Origin: Macrocystis pyrifera
Lineage: Eukaryota > Sar > Phaeophyceae > Laminariales > Laminariaceae
Length of the DNA stretch: 64,000 bases
Assembly: GCA_031763025.1 (NCBI GenBank)
Contig: JASSKH010000043.1
Coordinates: 1,694,501 to 1,758,500, forward strand
Direction: 5' to 3'
Below the pieces are notes generated by a model. It saw nothing but the letters and a program-made list of their open reading frames with translations. It searched no databases and was not told where the DNA came from. Position numbers and translations under genes: made by a program. This document shows positions 1 through 12,400 of this stretch, piece after piece (positions within the stretch are counted from its first letter, which is position 1; each line of letters opens with the position of its first letter).

Positions 1-87
1 GGGGGAAACTCGCCCTGGGGTCGTAATTCGACGCTTTTTTCTAGTGCGCGGAGGCCGGAGAAAACCCTTCTCTTATTCCATTTACCT

Positions 88-330
88 CTACTTGTACTGA
101 AGACGGGAGCGGGAGACAGTGATCCACATGCCCTGCATTCATTTTTAACCATACTGCAGGAGGGGGCGAGAGGAAATCGTCAACTTGAACTATATTCGTC
201 TCTACAGTAGTAGACGGAGGCGGGAGGAAATCATCAATATATGCACTCCATTCGTCTCCACACCAGCAGTAGACGGAGGCGAGAGGAAATCGTCCACATG
301 CACTTCATTCGTCTCTACAGAAGTAGGCAC
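88..330. repeat. Minisatellite, about four units of 54-59 bases
   Basis: The landmark aggaaatcgt or aggaaatcat starts at 171, 225 and 284, each followed by a ...cattcgtctc(t/c)acag... segment. A more diverged unit precedes them from about 88. Confidence 0.7.
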
Positions 331-1054
331 GATGAAGCAAGGCATATTCATACCCTCGAGGGTTTGCGTAACCCGCCGCATATATGATATGCACTATATC
401 ATAACGTTTTTCCTTTCTTGCCGGTTACATAATAAGAGATCAAAACACCTCAACAACACAACCGAAAGACCACGATGCATGTGACGCCGTCTGCCAGTGC
501 TGCGCGTACAAAAAACAATATCGTACACACCGCTTGTGCCTCCACCACGGTGCCGCTCTTCCCGTGGCGTAGGCTCATCCGATTCGGTCGACACAAAACA
601 AAGCGTCCTCTCTGCCATGCGGAGTGTAGTCGCCCGGCGTGCACAGCAGCCGAAGAGGGCCATATTCTGGCCTATGAATGTCAACGTTGGTCCGCAAAAC
701 TCGTACTTTCACACGTTAGATAGACCGAATCGGAGTTTCGACATGGAACGCAAAAGTCTCAACGCACAAGCAACGGCGGAGAATGAGACCGGCCATCCCA
801 GGCCATATTCTCCACACTCTTGCCGCTATGCGCTGTCGAAAGGCACGCAGGATGTGGCCTCTCCCGTTTCGGCCGAAGGGGAAGAGGTCTATTATGGGTG
901 CTGGTATCAAACACAGAGGAGTACTACCGTCACGAGCGAGCATAGATGCCGGTTGACGGCACATGTGTCCCCTGACAGGCAGCCGTCCGGGATATCCCAA
1001 TAGTCATAACTATTATACATTTCAGAAAAAAAAACTTTCTCAGGCCAATGGTAT

Positions 1055-1347
1055 GCCTGACGAGGCACAAGTAAGCCGTCAATCTAACTATTTGGTCACG
1101 ATACTGCGAGAAGTCAAATATCGACCACTCAACTGGTCCAACTCACGGCTGGCGTTTGGAATACACAAGCACAGCACACCCAGCCGAAGCTGTCAAGGAC
1201 ATCACAATGGCGAAAACTATCATTTTAGAAGAGGGTTTGACCAGCCAAACGTAGGCCTGACGGGGCAAAGGTGGGCCGTCAACCAAAATTAATTTGCCAA
1301 GAGACTGTTGTCAGTCAAGTACCGACCACTCCACTGGTCTAACTCAC
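1055..1347. repeat. Two-copy direct repeat, offset 200 bases
   Basis: The segment 1055-1146 (gcctgacgaggca ... ctggtccaactcac) recurs as 1255-1347 (gcctgacggggca ... ctggtctaactcac). The roughly 108 bases between them are not repeated. Confidence 0.7.
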
Positions 1348-2932
1348 ATTTGACGTATTCACACCCGGCCGGCACCCAGGGAACGGCGCAAGCACGCCTA
1401 AGGCCGCCGCCGACAATGTCGGGATCGGGGATTACGTGGAGGCAGTTGGGTCCTGTGAAGGGAACCTCATCTCGTGTTAGCATTGCAAAACGAATACGTC
1501 CAAGAAACGCTTAGGAGCTCCGCGAGCACAGGGCCAACAAAATGGCACTTATAATTAGATTGGATAGCAAATGCTAGCACGCCGTTGTTTTGTGAACCCC
1601 TGCCAACCCGATACTATATGGGTATTTTGTTTATTTTCGACAAATTGGTTGTTATTGGATGGTTCTTGGGGTATTTGGGTCGTACGTAGGCAGTCTAAAC
1701 ATTCCGGCAAGAAAAAAAAAAAAACACCGTCAGCGACGTGGCAGGAGGTCAGACAACATGAAAAGTTAGGATATTTCCTTCAAAAAACTACTTGAACGTC
1801 ACCTTTTTTTTGCGGTTAAATCACCCAACGAGTAAAATGGCAGTTCCTTGCAATTACTTCACATTGGTCTTACGCTGTCAGCTCTTCCAATGTTTGCGCG
1901 AATCGTTCTGTAGGAATTTCTCGGAGTTCCTGGAATCGGGTCGTTCAAAATACGTGGAAAATATAATCGTGTATTGGTACGGAGACGCCTACCCGATGTT
2001 AGGCGTTTTCAAGTCCTGTGGTTTGTCGGGAGACAGTTTTGCGGCCGGCATCAAACACAGGCCCTAAAAAACACAACAGCTCATGTCGCTCTGTTTCAAT
2101 GTTTACTACGTACGGTCACCGTAAGACACCAAGTGTGTGACACTCGTCTAGACATTGCGATCGACATTCGTGGTAAACAAAAATTGAAAGTGATACACGC
2201 TTTAACCAGACCATAGAATTTCCGATCAGCAGCATATCTGATACGACGTGCAACGCTATAATGCAGTAGCGCAGGATTCATTTCCCGAGGCGTGTGCTCG
2301 CTGCGGAAGGGTTTTCTACGAGTTTGTCTGATACGCCATGGTGTAGTAGGTCCCTATGTCACCAGAAACCAAAACAACTAAACTCTACATGAAGAACCCT
2401 TGGCTTTGGAACGCAATCAATACCTGTTGTCAAACACAAATGGCGATATTGGATGATTCTTCGGGTCAGGAGCCTCGTCAGTCAGCACTATTGCGGCCAA
2501 TATGTCCTAAACCCTATCGTAGCACGCGTCTGGTACTGTTGTCGTGTCGGGGTGCGAAGCAACATCGGCTGACCCAGCAGGCGCGTATCTATCTGGGGCT
2601 ATCACAACTGGCGCTTCAAAAACAAAAGTGTCCCACGGAAACCACAATCTGCGCAAAGCTCCGGCGCCATGTCGACTACTCCCGCGGTGTGAGTGGTGCC
2701 ATATTTTACGAGCTCCTCGCACGAGCTGGGTGCTCGCTCACCTGAATCTCCATTTCGAACATACTTATTCGCACAACCCTACCATTGTTTGTTTTTTTGG
2801 GCCATTCCTAAGAGAAATACGCTGGCATCAGTGGCTTTTGAATGGAAAGTTTCTGTCAAGCAAAGATCAACACCGGTCAAAATAAACCGAAGCCACAAAT
2901 TGCAACCCCCAATGTGGTGATGGGTCTCTTAC

Positions 2933-3030
2933 CGGGGACCATAGTAAATAGGACTTACGGTGAACACAAAAACCTATATACTTACCGATTTCTTCGAACA
3001 ATATTTGGTCCTATTTACTATGGTCCCCCG
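2933..3030. mobile_element. Foldback MITE copy 1 (98 bp)
   Basis: The ends are near-perfect inverted repeats of 22-23 bases: cggggaccatagtaaatagg at the left pairs with cctatttactatggtccccc at the right, with one G of length difference. Flanking bases are tac and taa, so a TA target duplication is possible. It has no coding capacity and is related to copies at 6777-6873 and 23619-23715. Confidence 0.75.
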
Positions 3031-3405
3031 TAATAGCCGAGTTCGACCTGCGGCGGTAGGAATACAATTTCAAATTTACTGTGCTCCTCACTTCAAGCGT
3101 GATTTAGAGCGACGGTGGTAGTTCAATCCGATCACCACTCCTACAATCTACACGTATATCCCTCAAAGTGATGTGAAACAGTGATGGTATCCCAACGACA
3201 CTGATTCAAGGAGCCCGGTCAGGCAGAAATGTTCCGGAACGAACGTGCACCCCCATATTTTTCACAGTGTTTCCTTCGTCTGTCTTCTGTTTCCCCGCAG
3301 AAAATTAACCTCGTACCTTCCGCCGTCGTATTTCTTATATGTCACTGAGTATGTGCACCCGCTGCTGTGTGGCGTGCATCTTGTGTGTGCCGATGCGCTC
3401 CTCAG

Positions 3406-3475
3406 GATGGAACGGCCCTCGACGATGGTTTCAATACGGTAACTCTGGGATCGGACGGTTCATCTATTCTGACAG
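3406..3475 (+). CDS. Gene A exon 1 (visible): first half of propeller blade 1
   Basis: A 70-base exon between a ...ctcag acceptor and a gtgag donor. It encodes DGTALDDGF then LGSDGSSILT and ends after the first base of a Gly codon (phase 1). It is the only blade split by an intron, and gene B has the same split with the same exon length. It begins in phase 0 with the Asp-Gly that opens nearly every blade, so a preceding exon ending in phase 0 must supply the N-terminus. Confidence 0.85.
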
Positions 3476-6400
3476 GTGAGTCCTCTTGTGTACAGGCAAC
3501 ATTCTGGACGAAGTGTACCGCCTGGCTACTAGACGCAGTACGCTGGCAGTGTACCGGAGATTCTTTGAACACTTCTGTTGTGGAGGGGGCGCTACCATGT
3601 TTACCTCAGCTTTTTAGTACGAAGAGTCCTATAACCGACTCAAAATAGAAGTATTGATCGTGAGACAACAACATTAACGCCAAACAGCTCATTCATTCCT
3701 CTGGTAGGCATGTACTCAACAACGGAAGGAGTACCTTATATTTTCCAACCCAAAACTGATGGTAGAGCAGTCACTTCCACGGGCAATTCCTGCGCGTTCT
3801 CCAACCTGCCCTCAACGTTTTTGTGTTGCAGAGCACGCATAGCCTTTGTGTTTGTTGTTCGCGATATATTTACCGTGGGGCGAGAAGGTGCACACGAATC
3901 GTTCCTTCTGGACACAACTTGGGATAATAATATTTGCCTCTGTACCTCCAGTACTGTAGCTCGGCGTACCCCTTGATATCTGTCATTTCTCCTGAGTTTC
4001 TGATCCAAACTAGAGATGATGATTTCCGATACCTTGGATGCTACGCCGTACAGATCTCGGAGTTCCCCATGATTCTGTTCGAAACGGATTCGCGGGGTAA
4101 ACATCGAACGTACCGAAATTGGTTTTCAATACAGTCCAAAAGGTCGGGAACAGGAGGGGACATGACGGTCATAAAGCGGTATTATTCTAAATATATAGCA
4201 ATGTGGCGGTATATGCCTTCACCTCCAAGTCAAACGAAGGGGTTCTTGTCCATCCTTCTGGACCACGGTGCAGTCGGCCCCAATGCCCCGCTGGAAAGTT
4301 GTGTGTATTTCGCATGAACTGTGGGCGTCTTAGGAGCGCATAATAGCTAAGTTCAAGTCAGATTGAGACACGAGGGATCAACTCTCACATGCCCGCTTTC
4401 CCTCCCCCCCCTCCCCATGTTCTCCTCCAAATACCCCAGTTGACTGGTTCCGTTACGATGTTGTTGTTATCGGTGCGCTAGAAATCAATTCCCAGGTGAT
4501 AACAGGAGGTCACAATTACCTGGAGGGTGATGTCACAATCTGGGGTCAATGCTCCTCGAAAAATGTGTTTCTTCTTGTTGGCGGGCCCACATTGTAGAGT
4601 GAGACCACACCCTTTCGCGCTCAAAAGAAATCGTACGGAGACATTCCCATGAAAGAGAGTGCGCCGTTTTCTCGAAACCACCATCGCCATTGCAATATCG
4701 GAGCTTGCCCAACAAAGAGCACAGGAAAAACACCCAGCCTGAGGTTCCAGTGTAACCCTTCATTGTACCAGCTGTTTCACGAACGTTGGTTTGGAATGTC
4801 GCGCCCTTGTCCTAAATATGAAACCTAGCCCGTGGCACCAGCCGGTTTTATTTTTTGAGGTGGCTGGTACTGTTTGCCTTCGCCTGGGCAGGTTTCAACG
4901 AAAGGAACGCGACCGGTGTGAGCTCAGTTTGGATGGCGGTAAAGCTGGATGCAGACGGCACCATCCTGTGGTCGTGGCAGGTACGAGAGAACGGCCGCCG
5001 CACACTCATTACAATATTTTGGGCGTCGCCAAAGTAGATGCTTGGCAGGTGGTAGCACAGGCTTGCGCGTATGTAGTATTTTAAACCTACGTGGTTAGCG
5101 TTAGGCAAGTAAAGGAGAGGCTCCATTCTAAAACGTATCCTCTAGAAGCAGAAAACGCTAAAGGGAAGAAATGGAGCTCTTCAAGGAATTGCACAGATTA
5201 TTGGAGGTGTTGAGTACAACGTACGAATTTGAGCTTTCTGTGAAAAATTCATTGAAGGATACCAGTTCCTCCTCCGACGCACGTTTCAGGAACGAGGAAA
5301 TAAGTTGTTGAAGACGTGATACATGTTGTAAATGTGAAGTTAAGGCTGTACACAGGTAGGTAGTTACCTAAACTGATCATACAAACTACAAAAAGAACTA
5401 AAATAATCTCTTGAACATGGGCGGTACGAACTACCAAAACTAATGTCGGATTTCCCTTGGTCCTAAGTTCCCCAGCGGGGTTTTGGAGGTCTCCCGCTTC
5501 GGGTGATTTACTGACCGCGTCATAAATCGATCAAACTCTCTTATCCGTTGCTGTAGATCGCATCGATACAATGGTTGAGTCAGGCGCCAAACCATAGTTG
5601 AAAAGGCCGAGCGCACTCGGTCAATCGCCCCCCCCCTCGGGCATTGAGGGGGTTTTGCAGGAGGCGCTGTCAGTGCTCAAATACGTCAAGCGCTTGCGGA
5701 ATTTTTCCATCGCAATTTATACGCAACACTGGGAATCGCCTGAGAGTGTTTCCGCCTACACGAAGCGGGAATGACGACGAAGATAGGTATTGCACTGAAC
5801 CCGGAGCGATGATGGGGATGAGCTCTACGTTTGTGTGGTAGCGCCGGCGCATCATGAATCGCTCTGATATTTGACAGTGATATTTCGCTCCTACCTGTGG
5901 AGCTCAGCGTGATAGTCTTTTCACAGGCCAGAACGACCTTATCAGCAAACAAGGCACGAGGAAGCACAAGGCCCAGTGATCTCAACACATGGATCGATAA
6001 TAAAAGCTCATACTTTGTCTTCTTGTCCCTCACCGTCTTCGCCGTTGACTCATTTTCGGTGCGTGGTATAGCATCCTGCGGCCTCTTTGTCGCCGCTATA
6101 TCAAAACCAGTCGAATGCAATGCTCCCATCTTCGGACTTAGCTTCAGACGTGACGGCCTTAGCCGTAATCTCGACAACAACGTCAACAACAACAACAACA
6201 ATAACAACAACAACAACTACAACAACAAAATCAAGCACAGGAGGAGCAGCATCAGCAAGATCAATATCAGCAGCGTTCAATATCTCCCGTATCAGTGGCT
6301 ACGTTGCCTTTGTCTGCCGTGGTGGTGGAAACTCCCGCTGGTTTTATCGAACCACCCGACTCCTAAAAAATTGTTTGGCGGTTGTTCGTTACAACTTCAT

Positions 6401-9400
6401 GGATAGGTGGTTTCTTAGACGTAGAGCACAATGTTAATTACATTGACTGTACCGCAGGCTCGGTCAGCAGGTACCTCCGGTTTGCCTTTGATGTGCCAGG
6501 TGCGAGCCCTATTTGTTCACAGCCCCTCTTATAGAGCATTTCTGTCTATGCCCCCCAACGCACTTGTTTTTCGTCAAGCCCCTGTCTTTAGAGCTCATCA
6601 TTTCGTGGTACATTTATTGTTATACCAAGTATTATTCATTTTTTGTTTTGGCTTCTTCCTTTCCAATGTATCTGGTTTGCCGGCGCTCGTATTCAGTACA
6701 TTAGCTAATGGCGTTACATTGTATACTCTACATTCTCCTGTTTGAGAATGTACTACCTTATGTATGTGTCGTACAACGGTGGGGCATAGTAAATAGGACC
6801 AATTGTTGTTAGTAAAAATAGGTAAATATGTAGGTTTTGTGTGTACCGTAGGTCCTACTTACTGTGTACAAGCCTGGTACATGACAGTGTTCTATATATA
6901 AGGTGAAACACGAGCGCGGACGGTGAGTGGGGTGGATGCCGATGGGTGGATGTAACAATTTTGTGCAGAAGACACGCACATCGAACTTGCTGCGCATCTA
7001 AGGTATTTCACCGTTTTTCACGAACCACATACACACGCCGACTACCGACAGGATGACATTTTGGGCGATGAAAATGACCTAGTCTACGCAGCTGTCATTG
7101 GTGAGGATGGATCCGTCGTCATGGCAGGCGTCGGCGCTGACGATTTCCAGGTCATCAAGCTAGATGCTGACGGGAGCTTCGTCTGGCGGTTTCAGGTACG
7201 CATTCGTTTACCGTACCTTCCCCGGCACCACCCCACCACAACATTGCTTGATACTGTACGATTATGCGTATACATAAGGTTTTTGTGGGGAACACATCGA
7301 CATTTTTCATGTTTATAAAGATACAGCATGTTTTGCCCTATATCTCGTAGCATCCCCTGATGTCTTTGAGTCGCTTGCCGTGCCGAAATTTTAGAAAATA
7401 CCGGCCATCGAATTGCATCGATTTTTTTGTTGTTGTGTCCAATCGTATCGCGGTCGTGTCGTTTTTTTTTCTGGTTCGGTAGCCATCACCAGTGTGAGGA
7501 TCGATACTCCAGTAGTGTTATCCAGCTCAACGATACCTTCCCTCGGAGATTGTCCCTATCTGAGTCCAAGCCCACTTTTTGGCGTGTCTCGCCATCACTG
7601 TTGACGAACGTTGCTTGTGCGCTACGTAGATTATTATGGCAAGGCGATATGTCGTGGATATTCCACCTAGAAGCACTAAACGATTTGTACACTAGTATGG
7701 CATGTGGGCGACACGATTGCCCCGGTTTTTCGGTAGATTTGGGGCCACGGTAAAACCAGGACTAACACCGAAAAGCTACCGGCTATGTGTCATACCTCTG
7801 ATAGAGAGTAGCTAGAAAACCTTAGACGGATCACGTCCTCTCCAGCAAACAACTTCCTGGTAGATCTTAGTATCGACGAGATGAGGAGTCGTTTTGCAAA
7901 AGCTGTATCATACGTATCTCACTCATCAAGGTTGTCCGCTCTATCGCGTTATATGGAAATCACGCGGTAAACCTGCGCTAGTTAACGGAGATCGTACATG
8001 CCGGTACATGCCGGGGGTGATTGGTTGACTCTAATTGTAGGTCTGAAATGGCAGAACACAACAGTGTACCGCTGTGCCTAACGTTCGAAACTGTCACAGA
8101 AGTGCATGTCTACGAATGGTTCCTGTTGACAGTTCGTGTCGATCACACCGCACCTATTGTACCCTCTCGCGTACCCAGGACGGCGCAATAGGCTCTACGA
8201 GCTCTGCCGACGGAATAGGAATGGGGGATGACGCTTCCGTGGTTGTGGTGGGCGGAACGTTTGGGGAATGGGACACACCAGTAAATGGAGACCGGGACAT
8301 GGCCGCCTTCAAACTAGACGCCGACGGGAATCTGCTCTGGAAGTGGCAGGTGACATAGTATTGTCGACCCAATATTTACATGACATCTCTGTTTGCTCGG
8401 TGTGCGCGACTTGCGCTGCATCTTACAGGATCTTAGCACTGTCCTTTTCCTATAGGGCGGTTCTTCACCGCGGGGTGTGCAACGAGTTTCGCTTCATATG
8501 AACGGTGAAGAGCACTTGCTGTATACGACCTTGCGCTTGTACATGGGTTCTTCGTGTGCCCGAAAGCGCCGCCATGCCACCGTTGGGTAACTGTGTCGTC
8601 GTTGCAACGAAGGAGCGTGTCCCAAAGAACGCTCGTTTGGCGTGAAAACATGTTTCACCCAACGTCTCGTGATTCTACCAATTAGTTTATGGAGTCATGA
8701 CGTCGTGTGTGGAGAAGTCTCTTCGCAGCAACTCACCACGCATTTTCGCGGCATTTCCCAGCGGAAACTGGCGTCCTACAAAGAGGGAGGACACTTAAAG
8801 ATTCTTGTCTTTATTCATATGTATTAGCAAAGCAATATGAGCGATGTACTGTAGTGCAACTTCAACACGGGCCATAGACATTCTTTTCGCTTGATTTTGG
8901 CAAGTATGGTCAGACGGAGGCCGTGATTGTTGGACCGGGCTTGGCCACTTGACTTTTTCGAGAAATCAATATTTACCTATACTGTTCCCGAGTTATCGTA
9001 GCGTTGTTAAAATAGTTTACTTGGTATTTTTTTTCCAATTGATTCAAAGCGTGTTGTTGGTATTTTTTTCATAATTGTTTTGAAGTGTGTTCTCGTCTAC
9101 AGAAATTATGTGCGTAAAGAACTCAAGGGCTTCGTTTCGCGGGGGGCAGGTCGCCGCCCGCCAAGCTCGTTGAAGGAAGAATGTAACGTGTAAAACGGAT
9201 GAAAGTGTTTTTCGCGCAGTGCACGATTTAACAACGCCGAAAACTCTAAAGGGCAGAAAATAAAACGAACTCTACAGTCGTAAACCATGATTTATAGATG
9301 ATGGCGTTGAATGTAACGCTTATGTCATTAAGAACGGAAATCAAGACGAATTTCTCGTAGATTATTGATGGCGTCATTAAGTTGTTTGTTTTCGCCTCCC

Positions 9401-12400
9401 CAACGAGGTGAAACCCCTCCTGCCCTTTCGGACCATGAACAAGAACCCAAAGGCCACACTCGTCGTAACTAACGACGACATGTCGAAACTTCTACCAACT
9501 TCACGGCGTCATTATCGACTATGTCTTCTTGAAGTATCCACGAGGTGAGCGTCTATACCTGCCCCAAATCTCTCTACGGGTATCGTAATTGTATAACTCA
9601 AAAGCAAAGTTAAAACATTGCAAGCCATACGCAGATTTTTGTCGACGCTTATCTCTGCGTTATTAGCGGCTAAGTCTTCTCGAAGTATCCACGAGGTGAG
9701 CGTCTATTCCTGCCCCAAATACTCTCTAAGGGTATCATGATTGTATAACTGAAGAAAGTTGAAAACATTTCAAGCCCTACGCACACTTTTGTCGACGCTT
9801 GTATGAAAAACATAAATCGCGGGTACTGCATGACACGGCGAAAATAACCCGCATTCTCTATCATATTCAACGCATTTCCTGGTCCACATCCAAAACTGGA
9901 AACGAACGTTTTCAGCGCTTTGCCAGACCATACCATTCCAAGGATGACATTAACAACACCAGGAAACGCATGATGACGACAACAACCTAAATAGCAGCAA
10001 CAGCGACAAGAACTGTAGCACACACGTTCTCGTTGATATCGAGTTTCCTCATTGGACTCCCTGCATACATGACTGATATGCACGTCTACAGATCATGTAT
10101 ATAGTCGCCCGGCGCACATAAACACTAAGATACCGGATATACGGAAAAGCCTGGAGACCCCATTCCGTTCACGGTACTTTACATACAGGTACTGATGTAG
10201 ATATTTACCTTCGTCTAAGGGGGAAGAATCTAGTGACTTCCGTAAACGCGAGACGCTTGACGATCACCAGCCGCATTTGTTATCGCACAAAAACGAAAGC
10301 GCGATAAGGCCGTCTAAACACCGTGAATAGTAGTTAGGTTTCCAGGATCAAACGTAAATAATAAAGTAAAAGTACCGGTACCAACAACACCACAGAACGC
10401 ACGCCAACAACAACAACATCAATAGCAGCAACAACAATCACATCGTAGACGATCTTTTAAGAGAACGATTTCCTCCTTGATACCAGCAACACCAACAACC
10501 GTTTGCACCAAAGTCAGCACCCGGTTTACAAAAAAAAAGAAAAGAAACGTGATTATGGCAGAATGTATTGTGTATTGCACCGTACTTATCGGGACTTCGG
10601 TATCGTCAGCGTACCCTTTTCGTTCCCCACGATCAAGAGTACCTGTTGTTCGCTTAAGCTCTGTTAGTCGGTGAATAGCTGGAGGAAGGTTGACCTTTTT
10701 ATTGTTTTGACCGTGCACTTGCATTTTAAGGTCAATTTTGCGAAAGGCTTGAACTATGTACTGCTTCTGTTCTTGCCATTTAAATGCGTAAGTCCTCAAT
10801 TCGGTTTTCCGGGAAATCGTGCTATACGTTGGGAGCTGAAGCGCCATATATATATTGATCATAACTCAACCAACGGCGTTATATTATATCATCATCGATA
10901 GCAGCACGATATCGTCGAGCCCATGAAATATTTCATCGCGCGTGGTGATGTAACATTTCGATAATACGCCAAGGTCGATGCCCCGGTGTTGGGCCTGATA
11001 TACAATTTCTAGCTCTGAATGTAAATATTTGCGCTATTGGAAATAGACATGATGTCGTATTTGTCTCGAAGGTCGAAGATGCGATGGTAGGCTTTACCGA
11101 GTAAAGTGAGCATGGATGGAAGACAGAGGATCTGTCCAAGATCTAGGTTCAGAACCCCCCGCGCCGAGCGCTGTAGAGGATATCAGGTCATCTTATTTAG
11201 TTGTGGTGTGCTAAGCGTTTGAGAGTTGAACATACGCCGAACATGATCGCCGAGAAGACGAAGATGTGGAACGGCGGTGCCGGACTTTGAACGGTTGAGG
11301 AGATTTTCTTCGTACCAAACTTGGGCACCCCGAAGTTGGCACGTGAAGATTTCTAGATTTGCCCGAACGGAAAACCGGAAACTATTCTTTTCAGGCATTT
11401 ACAAAGCCAGATCGGTAAAAGTATAGACGCCTAAAAGACGTGTTGTGGGGCGCGTTTGGAACATCGTGTTCGAAAGCGGGAAAAATACCAGCCCTGATGC
11501 CGTGCGCGTTGGAATTGGCAGCAACTCTTAAAGTGACATTCAACAAATCACGCCTTAATGAGCGACGAGCACACGCTATATGACCGGAGTCAGGCGCACG
11601 CCTACTTGCCGTGATGGCCGTGTGAAGATTTTGTTTGAGAAGTATTCCAAGCTGAGCTTGAGTGTTGTCAGTTGCTTGTAACATGTTTCGAAAATAACGA
11701 GCAACGTATAGAAGAGGGCCTTTCGCCCCGTGGAAAGAAAAGATGAAGTAGAATGCTTGCCTTAAGGGCTTCGCCGACGTTTTCGGGGATAGGCGCGCAC
11801 GCCTGCTTTCCCTCTTCTTCCGCGCAGGTTCCCATGGCCTTGCACTCGGCCTTGACTCGGCCTTGTTGAATACGAGTTTTCGAGGCTGTAGACGGACTTT
11901 CGAAAATTAAGCAGTGGAGGGTTGATGGGGAATTCATATTTTCTATAACTGTGGGATACATGTAGATTGAACACAGTATCTGCTTGCTTGTTCAGGCGTC
12001 TTTTGATATTTCTTTGAGACAGACGAGCCGCAGTAGTTATACGTTTTAGTGGAAAATGCAGGAAAATAGAATATTGTAGGCAACAGTGCAGAGAAGCTCC
12101 TACCTCGCCGTCGAAGTCCCTTTCCGCCGAGTGGAACTAAGTGCAGGATAGGAGGTTCCTCCAGGAGGTAGTCCACAGACTTGTTCAGCCAGAGGTTATT
12201 TTTCCTTGGTAGTACCGGCGTATTTAGTGTGGATGTCCTAACCCCCGTTTAGCTTCTTGGCGACGATTTTGCATTTTGTTTGCGAACGGCAACGTTGATT
12301 AGTTGTCCGCGCAGTGCTGTGTATAATAATCGAACCATTACTCGGAAAGCTGAACAGTATTTTGGGCTCTCCTTCTCGTTCCGCAAAATCACACTACTTT

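Larger units (their letters stand above)
1..3405. other. 5' flank of gene A: no gene recognised
   Basis: This holds a minisatellite near the left edge, a two-copy direct repeat at 1055-1347 and one foldback element at 2933-3030. No convincing exon with a signal peptide ending in phase 0 was seen. Several short open frames here have no recognisable domain. Confidence 0.5.
4981..7051 (+). other. Gene A intron 2
   Basis: GT-AG, phase 0, 2071 bases. It contains an AAC microsatellite at 6172-6231, whose reverse frame gives a spurious poly-Leu open frame, and MITE copy 2. The stretch 6499-6710 is related to gene B intron 2 (52990-53197). Nothing else recognised. Confidence 0.7.

Noticed and set aside
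5686-6216. 176-residue minus-strand open frame with a poly-Leu start
   Set aside because: The Leu run is the reverse of the AAC microsatellite, and the rest has no domain. It lies in an intron of gene A.
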